From the NCBI GenBank assembly GCA_017979445.1, contig CM030716.1, positions 14,837,443 through 14,901,442 on the forward strand: a DNA stretch of 64,000 nt, given 5' to 3'. The notes beneath the pieces are model-generated. The model was not told the DNA's origin, ran no database searches, and saw nothing but the letters and a program-made list of their open reading frames with translations. Each line of letters begins with the position of its first letter. The first letter of the stretch is position 1. A program made the translations under genes and the position numbers. Source of the stretch: Akebia trifoliata. Lineage: Eukaryota > Streptophyta > Magnoliopsida > Ranunculales > Lardizabalaceae. Positions 10,879-23,294 of this stretch are shown in pieces.

Positions 10879-12542
10879 TGTAGACATCCCATTTTTGCAC
10901 TCACCTGATTAATCAACTCGTCAACCGATTGCAATGGTTCCCAATGATGGATGATTATTCCAATACTTTATTTTATTACCAGATATGTTTCAGAAATTCG
11001 GATGAGGTATCTCAAACTGACAAAACTGTAAAACCACGCTACGCTAGAAAAATATAACCTTAAAAACATAGAAATCATCATTTTTCAGATAAAAATAAGC
11101 TTCACGATAAAAATCACTAAAAAATGACCAAATTATTAAAATACCCCTAACATCCTTAGAGCCTACATTACACTTACGAAAATCCTTTCAAACACATAAA
11201 ACAACAAATTGAAACCAAATAAATCATTTTTCCAATTTTCATAAAATTTGACAAAATTACGAAAATGCCCCTCATAAAGTTCAAGACCATTTCGCATAAA
11301 AAAATTTCATAAATGACACAAATCAATATTTTCATTGAATTCCTTATGAAAAATCAATTCTAAAATATCCTAGAACATCAAAAATCAACTTGAAATACAA
11401 AAGATCATCTCCGAGGGTAAAACGGTAATTTTATAATTTTTATAATTAAAAATTTTGAAATTAATAAATAAAATATTAAATAATTAAAGTGAAACATTAA
11501 TAAAATTAATTTAAAAATTTAAACTAAAAAAATCGATCAATCAGACTCTCAGGCAAAATTGTTGATGGTTACCAAGATATTTATTCAAGGATCCCTCCAT
11601 TTGGGGGTTCAAAGAATTAAAGATATAATAGTGGGGGGTTCTCAAAAAAATTAAAGTCAATCAACTAAAACTAAAGTCAAGATATTAAAGTCAATCATGT
11701 AAGACTAAAGTCAAGATATTAAAGTCAATCAAGTAAGACTAAAGTTAAAATCTTAAAGTCAATCAAGTAAGACCAAAAGTCAAAACCCTAATAGAGTTCT
11801 AATTAAATAATAATTCTATTTAACAATCCTAATTAAATAATAATTCTATTTAATAGAATTCTAACTAAAATATAACTCTACCTAAAACAATTCTAATTAA
11901 AATATAACTCTAACTAAAAGAATTATAATTAAACACTAATGGTCCTCTCAACCTATTTTTGTATCTAAAAATAAATCCTAAGAGAAGTAGGTCAAAAAGC
12001 TTTCCTAACTTCCCATAAACCCTAGTTTTGAAATCCTAACTCCTTACCTAACACCTCTACCTCAACTTTAAGTCAAAAAATACTTAGAAGCCCTTCAAAA
12101 ACACCCAGAAATCCATAAATAAATCCGAAGAATTCATATCTAAGAAAGAGATACCTTGCCTCGGAGCTCAGAGATCAGATCCGGAGACAAAATAGAGCAA
12201 TGAATGCTACACGAGGAGCTATTCTATCAGATCTGAGGGAACAAAATCGTTGCGTTCGAAAAAGGTGAGTATTTTTATTTTTTTTATTATTATTTAGGTC
12301 TTGTTAGCAATGTAGTTTTATTTGAGAATTAGTAGAGACCGACGTTTGTCGGGTGGGGTTGGTGCATAACACCTTCCAACCCCGTAACGTGATCTCCGGA
12401 CTCGTATTTTTCTTTTGTAGATTAGTTTATTTATCTTTTAGAGTCAAAGTTTGATTCTTAGACCGTAATAACTACGTGACGACTCCCAAACCTCGAAGGT
12501 CAAAAGCGGATCTGCGCACCCCGCGGATCAAGGGCGTTTTCA
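10879..12542 (+). mobile_element. Solo LTR 2, same family as solo LTR 1
   Basis: It starts TGTAGACATCCC and ends GGGCGTTTTCA. The flanks are GTACC (10874-10878) and GTATT (12543-12547), a degenerate 5-bp TSD whose two differences are both C-to-T. Compared with solo LTR 1 it carries about 100 extra bases near 11540-11640 and more copies of a 34-bp tandem unit (11650-11795). The two LTRs flank pseudogene DNA, not retroelement genes, and each has its own TSD. They are therefore two separate insertions rather than the ends of one element. Confidence 0.75.
11650..11795. repeat. 34-bp tandem repeat in solo LTR 2, about 4 copies
   Basis: Units AAAGTCAATCAAGTAAGACT plus AAAGTCAAGATATT repeat about four times. 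The related LTR at 8686-10224 has a shorter, more degraded version (about 9320-9420). A second loose ~30-bp repeat built on AATTCTAATTAAA follows in both LTRs. Confidence 0.7.
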
Positions 12543-12547
12543 GTATT

Positions 12548-13630
12548 CCAGTACTGGGTAAATATCGATTGAGCATTGGATTTGGGATTTTAGGAAATTT
12601 TTGTCGTTCACAGTTTGTACTCATGTGAGCCAAGAGTTAATTTTTTTTTCCCTTATTTCCCCTGGTGCCAGTTACGATTTTCACCAGACCCGATTTCTAT
12701 ATTTTTACGCATCGACGCCCTTTCAGATTTTCATCGTGCTGGTGACTTTAATCTTGTCATACTTTGATTTTTTTACTCATAGCGCCTTTCGGATTTTCAC
12801 TATACCCTTTCAGACTATACGTGTATTTTTTTAGATTTTTACATTATAATTCATGCTTGGAGCCTCTATGTCTTTGTGGCTTAGTGACTCAAGTTGAGCT
12901 ACGAGGTCGGTGACTCTACTCTTGTAATGACTTTCTTTCTTAGGTGATCAACCTAGATTTTTCTTCTTGAGTTTACTGACAACTATTTGTGGTTCAACAA
13001 CTCAAGTTGAGCCGCAAGATCGGCTACTCTACGCTTCAAGTGCTCTATTTTTTTTAATATCCAATCTAGATTCCCCTCTCGAGTCTTCCAACGACTAATA
13101 AGACTTGAGGTCCAGATCAAGTTACAAGATCATTGGTGTTGCCATCGTCTTTGTGAAATCTTAGAATATTTTCTGATCCGAAAGAACTTTTCGTGGGACA
13201 AAACGTTGGCTTAGGTGAAGGGTAGTGGATAATACAAAAATGTTAAGGTCAATTTGGAATGGGCTTAACATGGGATTTATCTATTTTTATTTCGAAAAGG
13301 TGATCTATTTCTCCTTCCAACGTCTCTCAAACTTGTTTAGGCTGGAGATTTGGGTCGAGCTCAAGATCAAGTATCCGAATTTTGAACTTTTTTGACTTTT
13401 TGTATTTTTAGCCATTCACAGTTTATCCTTATGCGGACCAGGAGTACTTTGATGATTTTGATTTTTCCTTTTTTTTTTTTTTTTTTTTTTTTTTATTTAT
13501 TTATTTATTTTTTTTTTGTAATGTTAACTTGCTCCAATCTTAGGTTAAGAAATGAATATGATGGCTCAAAAGGGTTGACTAGGGTTGGATAGTTATTTTT
13601 GGGATAACAAAGATGGCCTTTCATTATCTC
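12548..13630. other. Spacer between solo LTR 2 and integrase; duplicated segment, no gene
   Basis: No coding homology seen. A phrase with ACTCAAGTTGAGC occurs near 12887 and again near 13000, followed each time by a GATCGGCTACTCTAC-like block, so a segment of about 40 bp is duplicated. A long T run with TTTA repeats lies at about 13464-13507. Confidence 0.45.
13464..13507. repeat. Poly-T / (ATTT)n tract
   Basis: A run of more than 20 T followed by several ATTT units and more T. It is a low-complexity tract. Confidence 0.9.
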
Positions 13631-14600
13631 AAGGTCAAATCTCAGGTATAATATTTTTTGATGGTATCAGCATTGATCGGTTGATGAAAGACTTGTTCAT
13701 CCATTTTTATAAGAATCAAAACTCCTCCTATCATTACTTTTTACACAATGAATGATCCTTCGTAGTTTGGTTTGAATTTTTCTCTAGCATCTTCTTGGAT
13801 CAGTATAATCTTTTTCAAGACAAGGTATCCTAGTGAGAAATTTTGAGATTTGACCTTCTTGTTGTAAGCACGTGTGATTCGTCATTGGTAAATTTGCCCG
13901 TGACAAATAGCTACAAGACGTTTCTCCTCTATCAGATTCAGTTAATTAAACCAAGCTTGCACCTATTTTATTTCATCCAACTTTGCTTCTTTTAAGATTT
14001 GGAAGGAGAAAATCTCAACCTTGATGGGTAAGACTACTTCCATTCCGTATACCAATGAGTACGGAGTTGTCCCAGTTGAGGATCAAAATGAAGTTCGATA
14101 GGCGTGAAGGGCAAAATGTAAGATATCGTGCCAATCTTTGTAAGTGACTACCATCTTCTCGATGATTCTTTTGATATTCTTGTTAGCAGCCTCAATTGTT
14201 TTGTTCATTTTAGGTTTGTAAGGTACAGAATTGTGATGAGTAATCTGAAATTAGTCTTTGTAGATTTTTACCATATCTTTGTTCTTGAGGTTTTTGGCAT
14301 TGTCGATTATTGTTCTACTTGGGAGACCATACCGACAGATGATATTGTTTTTAACAAACTTCAGAATGCTGCTCTTGGTGACATTAGCATAATAAGTTGT
14401 TTCTACCCATTTGGTAAAATAGTCAATAGCGACCACGATGAAGTGATGTCCATTTGAAACTTTTGGCAAATCTGTCAAATAACGTCTATGCCCTAGAGTG
14501 AGAAGGGCCAAGGGGTAGTTATGTTGTGCAACTCTGAAGGAGAAACGTTGATCTTATTGGCATAGATTTGGCAGAGATGTCAATAACGGATGTATTAGTA
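13630..14600 (-). pseudogene. Tat-like integrase (degenerate)
   Basis: The longest open piece (14511-14251) contains VAIDYFTKWVETTYYANVTK and, 60 residues on, LPSRTIIDNAKNL. These are the first and second Asp regions of the retroviral-type DDE core. The third residue is seen in another frame near 14170-14220 (PKMNKTIEAANKNIKRIIEK, with Glu in IEAANKN). Downstream to about 13640 a degraded C-terminal segment is recognisable. Integrase inserts the cDNA copy into host DNA and makes the 5-bp TSD. The frame is broken by several shifts, so no functional enzyme is expected. Confidence 0.8.
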
Positions 14601-14863
14601 ACAATCACTTTCTATTGTAGTCCAGTAATATCTCACTCTCATGAACTTTTTGGAGAGTATGTAACCATTATGTAAGGTCCGCATATTCTACCATGTACAG
14701 TCTCGATCAATTGTTTAGCCTCAGCTTCTATAACGCAACGGAGAAGAATCTCGTGATATGATTTTTTTAATAAAGTTTCGTTACTTAGGAAAAATTGACT
14801 TGCCAATCTTTGGATGGTTCTTCATTCAGTTATCGTTATATTTGACAGAATGGTCCGATCTTC

Positions 14864-15544
14864 TTAGTATGCATTGATGTTTGAATACCACGGTGTCTTC
14901 TCAAGTTCTGTTATATCCACCGACAAACAATAGGTAGGTTTGTCTTGGATGCCAATTTTGATGAGATCAATGACTAGGTCTTCTAAAATACTGATCATGA
15001 AAACAAGTGTGGCGAGCACATCTGCAAATTGATTTTTGGCTCGTGACATATAATTGAATGAGATCTTGGTGAAGTTCGAGTTTAGTTCTTCAAGGTATTT
15101 ATGGTAAGGGACTAATCTTTATTCTCGAGTCTTCTATTTTCCAATTGTTTGATAGGCTACGAGACTTGAATCCCTGAACACATCGATTTCATCCACTTCT
15201 AGGTCGATTGCTGCCTTCAACCTTGTGATACATGTTTCATACTCTGCCTCATTATTGGAATATTGGAATTTCAATCGGATGGTGATCGAAACATGAAATC
15301 CATCTGGTTTGATCAAAATTGCCCCTATTTCATTTCTTTTCTGGTTTGCAGCTCCATCGAAGTACATTTTCCAACCTTGCTCTTTATCACTGTCTTCAAC
15401 TTTAGTAAAAAAGATGGCTTCATCTGGAAAATTCATCTGTAATTGCTCGTAGTCAAGTAATTGATGCTCATCTAAATGGTCAACAATGGCTTGACCTTTT
15501 ATAGCCTTTTGAGTAACATAAGAGATGTCAAACTCAGATAACAA
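14864..15544 (-). pseudogene. Second RNase H-like domain of the Tat-like pol
   Basis: Residues from 15544 read LSEFDISYVTQKAIKGQAIV, the tether after the first RNase H. WKMYFDGAANQKRNEIGAIL follows, then NNEAEYETCI and a later DSSLVAYQ. The spaced Asp/Glu/Asp pattern fits an extra archaeal-type RNase H, a known mark of the Tat lineage. The frame breaks at 15134, and 15049-14864 continues with SRAKNQFADVLATL, the usual sequence just downstream. This domain would help to remove RNA from the RNA/DNA hybrid. Confidence 0.75.
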
Positions 15545-15579
15545 TAATTGTTATTTTGTAGTGCGACCTATTAGTTCTA

Positions 15580-16630
15580 ATTTTTTGAAGAGATACTTGA
15601 GAGGGTCCATTCGAGTGATAAGTATAATTGAGTAGTTGAGGAGGTAATAATGCAATCATTGAGATGCCTATACCAGCGTGCAACAAGTCTTCTCGAATGC
15701 CGAGTACTTTGCCTCATAATCAGTGAACTTCTTACTAAGGTAGTAGATGGCTTGCTCTTTTCGACCTGACTCATCGTGTTATCCCAATACACAGTCCATA
15801 GACATTTCTTGCACCGAGATATACATTAATAAGGGTCGTCCTAGTGTAGGAGGAACGAAGATTGGAGGATTGAGTAAATATTTTTTTATCTTGTCAAAAG
15901 CTTCCTAACAAACCTTATTCCATGCTTTCGGTACATCTTTTCTGAGCAGTTTAAAGACTGGTTCGTAGATAGGTGAGTTGCACAATGAATATGTTGATAT
16001 ACTATATTCTGTCTAGAAATGCTCGGATGGCCCTTTCTAATATTGGTGCTTTCATCTCAAGAATGTACTTGGCCTTTGTTGTATCTACCTCAATGCTTTT
16101 CTACTAACGATAAAGCTTAACAATTTGCCTAACGTTGTCCCGAAAACGTATTTTGTCGGGTTGAGCATCAAACTATACTTCCTTAGCCGATCAAATAGTT
16201 TTCTCAAGTTTATCAAATAATTCTCTTCCAAGTTAGATTTAGCGATCATGTCATCAATATAAACTTCTATTTCTTTATGGATCATATCGTGGAATAAGGT
16301 CGTTATTACACGTTGATAGGTTACCCCAGCATTCTTGAGCCCAAATGGCATAACTTTGTAATGAAAAGTATCCCAGGGTGTGATGAATGTTGTCTTCTCC
16401 TGATATTCTTCTGCGATTCTTATCTGATTGTAGTTAGAGAAACCATCTATGAATGAGAACATGCCATGCCCCACTGTATTATCGACTAGAGTATCGATGT
16501 GGGGTAGTAAAAAATCATCTTTAGGACTGGCCTTGTTCAAATTCCAATATCGACACACATTCACACTTTCTGGTTCTTCTTCGGTATCGGAACGACATTG
16601 GCTAGTCATTCGAGGTACGTGGAGACTATG
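15580..16630 (-). pseudogene. Tat-like reverse transcriptase and first RNase H (degenerate)
   Basis: An open stretch 16609-16085 has NLNKASPKDDFLLPHIDTLV, FSFIDGFSNYNQIRIAEEY, TPWDTFHYKVMPFGLKNAGV and VYIDDMIAKS, the fingers/palm motifs of gypsy RT. The catalytic box is YIDD. The family's YRDLN reads YWNLN here. Downstream, in broken frames to about 15580, segments of the RT connection and the first RNase H are recognisable. RT copies the element RNA into cDNA. Stops and frameshifts at both ends make it inactive. Confidence 0.8.
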
Positions 16631-16639
16631 AGAAATCCT

Positions 16640-17940
16640 GCTTTGAACTGTTTCATTACTTTATCTTTGACTTTGAGTGTTCATTCTAGATTGAATCTTC
16701 TCAACTTTTGCTTGATTGGCTTGCTCCCAAGAGCGATTGGCAGTTTGTGAATAACCAGATCTGTATCTAAGCCGGGTATATCTCTATAGGACCAGGCGAA
16801 GATGTCTTAATAGTTACGCAATAGTTCAATCATTTTTTCTTTCTACTGAAGGATTAACAAAGCTCTGATTTTTACAACACGTGGGTCATCTTCAATGTCG
16901 AGTTAATCGAGTCTGCATCCTCAATGTTTGGTTGAACATCATTTTCATATTGCACTAGCAAGTCTTTGATTTCTTTAGGAGGGTACTCTACTTCATCCTC
17001 TGATTCTTCTTCAATTCCCATGAGATCGAAATCGAGTTCAAAATCGAAGTCGTACTCATCTCTTTCATATTCTGTTATGTCTAAATTTCATTCGATTAAG
17101 ACAAACCCCTTAAATTCTGTGAAAACTCTTTTTTTAATTTTTGAAAAATATCTATTTTTTTAGATTTTACAGTTTTATTTATTTATTTTTTGTTTTTTGA
17201 AGAATTTTTTATTATTTTTATTTTTGAAGAATTTTTTTTTTTTTTGGTTTTTGAGTGCTATCTTCTAGACATCTGAAAGAAGAAGAGAAATAATGCATTA
17301 GTAAATATAATGAGCAATCAAAACAATCTTTACCTTAGGACGAGGGTTTGTTATGATCCTCGGGCAAATTGATTTTTCTTAATGGCATTTTTTTTAGGCT
17401 TCAGCAACCTCAAGGGTCAATGGGAATTCCTCCAAATTGTTCAAGACTTTCGCTTTTCTGACGGGACGGATGAGGTGGGATAGTGGTTTGTTTGGTGGTT
17501 TGGAGATGACCATTACCCCTAGTTGATTGTGATCAAGGCCGGGCTTAGGTCCTCCCAAGTTGGGTAGAATGACAACTGATGCCCAGTCGATACTGATTGG
17601 AAATGGTAAATCATTCTTCTTACTTCTGGCAACTTCAACTTTCATGAGCTCTATTGTTGTTTCTTTTGAATTCTCGTCAAAATCCCCATTGAACAGAATA
17701 TCAACGCCGTCCACAAAGAAGGGTTGGGACTCAACAATTGAGTTTTTCTATACGTATTTTAGTTTGAGACTTACAATTTTTGGCTTCCTTGTTGGTTTTG
17801 TTGGTAGTTGTTAAAACAGGCTGTCGATTCTAGCTTGCGACCTAGGAAAGTTGATACTGATATGGGGAACCTTACCCAGATTTTAGACGTTTGGCTCTCG
17901 ATTCTGTCATTTTACTAATCGAATATCCCTTTTCTTATCA
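16640..17940 (-). pseudogene. Protease-RT linker of the Tat-like pol, with a possible intron
   Basis: The piece 17714-17394 (SIDWASVVILPNLGGPKPGL is a readable segment) has the composition seen between protease and RT in Tat/Ogre polyproteins. Between about 17390 and 17160 lies a T-rich noncoding stretch (AAAAA-rich on the minus strand). Ogre elements are known to carry an intron near here, but no splice pair could be fixed. RT-proximal sequence resumes by about 17050 as an acidic, Glu-rich stretch. Confidence 0.5.
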
Positions 17941-17941
17941 T

Positions 17942-18720
17942 TCATATCGACAATGTCTTTTTTTGTAGGCCTGAAACTAAAACCAAAGTACCTTTTCCTC
18001 CTGGCCTCAAACCCTGCTTGGGTCGATAGCCATTCTTTTTCATTATCCGTCCAATCATCAAATTTGCCTTTAACAACTCTATTTTTGCTCTTTCCTTCCC
18101 CTTTTCAACTTGATTGACAGTAATGAAATGGTATGAGTAGTATATTACTTTGTCCTTCATCATCTCTACATCAATGAATGGCACATCTGGGGTTCGGTCA
18201 GTTAGGATGAAGTTCTCTGCTAGAATTGATATCATATTTTTCCCATTATGAACTTGACCCTCTGATGTAGAGAAGATGACACTACCCCTGCAATATGAAT
18301 CCATGGCCTCCCTAATAAAAGATTGAATATTGTTAGTATGTCCATGACCTCAAAGGTAACCTCGAAAGTACATAGGCCGATAATAACTGACAAATCAATT
18401 TCTCCTAGAGAATTCCTCCTTGAATTGTCAAATCCTCGGACTACCTTATTGTTAGGCTTGACGTGTAACCAATCTACATTCAACTTATGGAAGGTCTCTA
18501 AAGGACAGACATTCAAAGCTGAGCCATTATCGATTAGTATTTTAATGACCATCATGCATTTACACATAATCATGATGTTCAGTGGTTCAATGTGTCCGTG
18601 TCCTTCTTGAATAAGTTCATTTTCTGTGAAGACGATCGGGTTGGGGGGGGCCATGATTTGTCCCACTGTATGCTCTACTTGTGCAGGTGAAGTGGTTATC
18701 GATACATGAGACTCACTCAA
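17942..18720 (-). pseudogene. Tat-like aspartic protease region
   Basis: The frame 18720-18232 shows IKILIDNGSALNVCP, holding the catalytic Asp with Asn-Gly-Ser, and later FNLLLGRPWIHIAG, the flap and second conserved loop of Tat-type proteases. A +1/-1 shift near 18240-18300 leads into 18304-17942, which carries the downstream linker (YRPKQGLRPGGKGT). The protease cuts the Gag-Pol precursor. The domain itself looks fairly well kept, but it is separated from gag and RT by breaks. Confidence 0.8.
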
Positions 18721-19113
18721 GACTTTTAAAAGTGTCTGCTGATGTTTTTTTGAATTTCGTAGGAGACCTAAGATATTAATCTGTGCTGGGGTCTTGTTCA
18801 GCTATTTGACTGTATTGAACTCACTTTTACGGATGAGTTTGATGATGTCTGTTGCCTCTTTCTCTGTCATTTTTTCTACATTTTCCTACCTTACCTTATC
18901 TTCTTCGACTATCTTATCTTTCCCCTTTTCTTTCATCTTTTCCTCATCTTATTTTTTTTCTTCCTTCTTTTCTTCTACCCTTACTGTATTTTCCAGTGAC
19001 ATGTGGTGTGCCCCAATCTTCGTTATGTGACCAATATCTACTACCATAGCTTTCTCCATTGTTTCCACTCCTACTGAAGTGACAATGCTCATTTTATAGT
19101 TCCACGGGACTAC

Positions 19114-21097
19114 CTAGTTGGAACTATAGGGGAATGATTTGGGAAAGTGTATGGTTATTGGGGATGGTTCGGGTTTTACATGGAGGATGAGGGGTAATAG
19201 TTGTGATTTGGATGTGAAAATGGTGGAAGGAGCTACTTGAGGAATTGATAGAGTATAGGGAATGGCAAGTGGTAGTCGTGAGGATGAAGTGTAAGGTATG
19301 TGAAGAGGTAAGCGAGAAAATGAGTTTTGAGGGTCGGGAGATATGTATGGAATGATGAGCGGAGGTCGGATAGGGGAGTTCGTGGATTGGTCATTAGAGT
19401 AGATGGTCAGGCCAGATATCTTGAGTGGTAATGGAGTGGAGTTGTCAATGTGTCGAGGGAGAGCGTTAACTATTGGTATTGTCGATTTTTTTGTTAGGTA
19501 AACCCGAATTTTTGATCCTATAGGAATTATCAGCATAGAAGGGTTGAAGTCAACTTCCTCTTTTATAACCATATGCACTACAGGCCCGTTTTCTCTTCCG
19601 TTATGGGCTGGTAGAGAGTTTTGATTGATGTTTTGTTGTAGAGCTTGATTTGCTGGGTTATCTAGTATGATGGCCTTTCGATCAATTAGATTTTGTACTT
19701 GGTGCTTAAGCTGCCAACATAGATCAGTAGAGTACCTTGGTACAACTATGTGAAACTCGTAGAAGAGGTTGGGATTGTACCTCACTCTTTTAGAAGCTTC
19801 TGGGTTCGGTAGTCTCTTAGTGAGGTACTCTCCTCGAAGTAATATGGGAAGTAGTTCCAATAGCGTCATTGGTAGCTTGGTGGACACTCTATTGACTTTG
19901 TCAGGTTTTGCTTGTTGGTTCTACCCATACTGTAGTGCTAGTTGTGCTGACATAGCTTTTGGAAGGGATTCTACGGCTTTGGAACCCAAGTAGCTCGAGG
20001 TACTGGCGTCCAAAAGACTATGGTGTCTGTGGCCTCTGAACCGGTGCCTGAATAAAGAGAGGTTGGCTGGGTTATACATTGTTGACTTGGGTCTCTTTTT
20101 TTTAACTAAAGGCATTGATTTCTTCTGTATCAATGTTCCTACAACCACACTTAGGTTCGTGAAGTCAAATATTAGACCAGTTCAGATCCCGTCCTTGACC
20201 CGATCTACTACTTGAATCAAATTGGAGAAAGTGTCTGTGGTATGCCCCACCAAATTAGTATAGAATGAATACCCTAATGTAGAGATAAACATGGTGTTCA
20301 TATCTTGTTTTGTTATGGCTGGCCGTACCTGGGAGGCTGATTATCACACCTTTGGGCGTATTCCTTCATTATTTTCCTTTGCTTTCTCATCATTTGTTCC
20401 ATGTCATTTCTATCCAGACCAACATCCATGTTAAACCTGTAATTGTGTCAAAATATTTCATCCAAATCCTACCAGTTCTTGATAAGCGAATGGTCCAACC
20501 CCGAGAACCATTTGAGAATCAGTCTTGTTAGACTTCTCTGAAATAACTATACTAGGAATCCGTCATCCTCGCCATATTAGCATATCGACCCGTAGTACAA
20601 TTTGAAGTGCGACAGAGGACACCCTACCCCATTGTATTTCTCAAATTTTGGACACTTGAATTTGATCGGTAACTGTGCGTTAGGGTAGAAACAAAGGTCC
20701 CTGAATCTAGTCCCTCCCAGGATGGTGATGCCCTTGATTCTTCTCATTTCCTCTTGAAGAGATTCAATCTTAGCTTCGGAAGTCTTGAAGTCACACTCGT
20801 CGTCTGGGATCACTATCGAAGGTGTTTGATTTTGTGGGATGTAAAATGGAGGGCCCTAATACATTGGCATAGTAAGAAATGGGGTGGTTTGTTGATCTGG
20901 TCGTGGTTACTCAGGGAGTTCAAGTTTGACCTAGATGCTTGGTGTTGAGCGGCTTGTGCTTGTAGAAAATTAGTACTACTTTAAACGGTCATCAACATTC
21001 TTTCTTGCCTTTTCGTTGTTTCTAATAATCTTGTTATCATTACATTAGCCTCGGCTAGTTCATTCATCACAGGTTGGGGGTCCTCTGAATTGTTCAT
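19114..21097 (-). pseudogene. Tat-like gag (degenerate)
   Basis: A start at 21097 gives MNNSEDPQPVMNELAEANVM, a coiled N-terminus. Then 20813-20577 contains FKCPKFEKYNGVGCPLSHFK, the conserved Gag entry motif (F--P-F-KY-G--CP--H). Middle parts are in shifted frames. Near 19780-19690 it has YSTDLCWQLKHQVQNLIDRK, the C-terminal 'H-T--C--LK-K--DLI' motif of Tat/Ogre Gag. The remaining 19690-19114 is Pro/Ser-rich. Gag packages the RNA. At least three frame breaks are present. Confidence 0.8.
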
Positions 21098-21304
21098 ATT
21101 TGATAAAGATCGAAAGAAATACGGAGGCTTCTCAGGATGTTTATACTTCTTTCATTTCCCACCTGTGAGTACAGAAGACCAAATGTTACTAACTTATTTA
21201 CAAAAAGGAAAATGCATGATGTTTTATTAAGTCTGGTAATTACTAGGGATAACAACCAAAAGGAAAATTTAATTAAGTAAATTTTAAAAACGTGTTTTGT
21301 CTGC

Positions 21305-22430
21305 GCGGAGCTGGATCATTTGAGAAAAAAGAATTACATTAGCACAAAGCTGGCATCAACACATAACCAGCATCAACATGGATTTGAAAGAACATTTTGA
21401 AAAAGAATTACATTAGTCGGAACTGGCATTGACATGGAGTCTGTATAATTAAAAAATGATTACATCAACACAAAGCTGACATTAAACAGAGCTAGTATCA
21501 ATACGGAGTTGGAAGAGCATTTTGAAAAAGAATTACATCAACCAAAACTGGCATCGACACGGAGTTGGTATAATTAAAAAGTGATTACATTAGCATAAGC
21601 TGGCATCAACACAGAGTTTGAAGTGTATTTCAGAAAAGAATTACGTCAGTCGAAACTGGCATCGACATGGAACCAATATAATTAAAAAGTAATTACTTCA
21701 ACACGAAACTGACATTAGCGTGGAGCTGGCATCAACACGGAGTTGGAAGAATATTTTAGAAAAGAATTACATCAGTCGAAGCTGGCATCGACATAGAGTC
21801 AGTATAATTAAAAAAATGATTACATCAGTACAAAGCTAGCATCAGCACGGAGCTGGCATCAATACGAAGTTAGAAAAATATTTTTAAAAATAATTACATC
21901 AATCAGAGTTGGCATCAACACGGAGTCGATAGAACATTTTGAAAAAAAATTACATCGATCGGAGCTGGCATCGATACGGAGTTAGTATAATTAAAAAATG
22001 ATTACATCAGCACGAAATTGGCATCAACACAGAGCAAGCATCAACATGGAGTTGGTGAAAACATTTTAAAAAAGAGGATTTCATCAGCACGGAGCTGGCA
22101 TCGACATGAAATCAGTAAAACGTTTTGAAAAAGAATTACATTAGTCGGAGCTGGCATCAATACATAGTCGGTATAATTAAAAAACGATTACATCAGCACG
22201 AAGTTGGCATCAACATGGAGCTAGCATCGATGCAAAGTTGGTAAAACATTTTGAAAAATAATCATATCAACTGGAGCTGGTATCGACACAGAGTCGGTAT
22301 AATTAACAAGTGATTACATTAACACGAAGCTAGCATCAACACGGAGTTGGTAATACATTTTGACAAATAATTACATCAACCAAAGCTGACATCGATACGA
22401 AGTCAGTATAACATTTTATAAAAGTAGATT
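21305..22430. repeat. ~60-bp tandem array in the Tat-like leader
   Basis: A unit of about 60 bp, built on GAGCTGGCATCGACACGGAG then a short linker, AAAAAGAATTACATCAGTC, repeats about 18 times. In some units the linker is ACATTTTG and in others TATAATTAAAAA. The TATAATT form recurs about every 108-127 bp, or about 185 bp, so the array has a two- or three-unit higher-order pattern. It lies between PBS and gag. Confidence 0.85.
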
Positions 22431-22729
22431 GCTGTAAACAAGTTGAGTTGGAAAAGCACATTTTATGTTAGCCTCCAATCTAATTCTTTGAAATCAAGGC
22501 CAGCCAGTCAGATCCCCAAGGAAGAGGTAGTGCACAATGCACTCTTAAATCACTAATGTCCTTAGATAAACATAGTCTATCCCCCTCGTATCAACATGGA
22601 AAGATCATTTTTAGGTAGAGACTTTGATCAAGAATTGTAATTGGTGCTCAAATTTTCTTTTCAAATATAACTTATTGGAAGAATAAATAGATTCATTTGA
22701 ATTGATCGTCCAATTTTTAATCTTGATGG

Positions 22730-23045
22730 ATCGCATATGGGTCATGGCTCGGAACAAAACTGATGACCTAGTTTGAAATGAATGTGGGTCGTGGACCCCA
22801 TCCAGATGAATACAAGTCGTGGATCCGGTTTGGATTGGTTATGGGTTGTAGACCCAGTTCGAAATGGATATGGGTCGTGAATCTATTTGTGAAGTGGATA
22901 TGGGTCGTGGACCCATATTCGAAATGGATATGGATCATGGACCTATTTTAAAGGGATATGAGTCATGGATCCATCTTTGAAGTGAATATGGGTCGTGGAC
23001 CCATTCGAAGTGGACATCGTAGACCCATTTTTGAAGTGGATACTC
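22730..23045. repeat. ~36-bp tandem array in the Tat-like leader
   Basis: A unit GAAATGGATATGGGTCGTGG plus ACCCATTT repeats about eight times with lengths from 30 to 40 bp. Divergence is highest at the left. It is distinct in sequence from the 60-bp array next to it. Confidence 0.8.
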
Positions 23046-23294
23046 AGTGATGGATGATAATGGGTTTAATTGTGGGCGAAGTTGATAGTGTGCCACGTTG
23101 GGTGAGATCAACTTTAATCAATAGAGTGTAGGCGAGTTCCATTTTGATCAAACAAAAAGTGGCGAGTGGTAGACCCTAAGTTTAATGACAAAGTGATTCA
23201 TTTGATTATTCTTAAGCCTTAAAACTCAAAATAAAAATAAAATCCAAGAGAAAAGTTGTCAAGACTGATGTAAGGAACAAAATGAGTACACAAA

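Noticed and set aside
8686..12542. A single LTR retrotransposon bounded by the two similar LTRs
   Set aside because: Each LTR has its own TSD (CGACT; GTACC/GTATT), and the DNA between is the tail of the DUF7745-like gene, not gag or pol.
18323..18610. Plus-strand frame opposite the Tat-like protease
   Set aside because: It is the complement of a clear protease domain and has no homology of its own.
21305..22430. Regular repeats that might be taken for a CRISPR array
   Set aside because: The units are contiguous and similar throughout, with no unique spacers, and they lie inside a plant retrotransposon leader.
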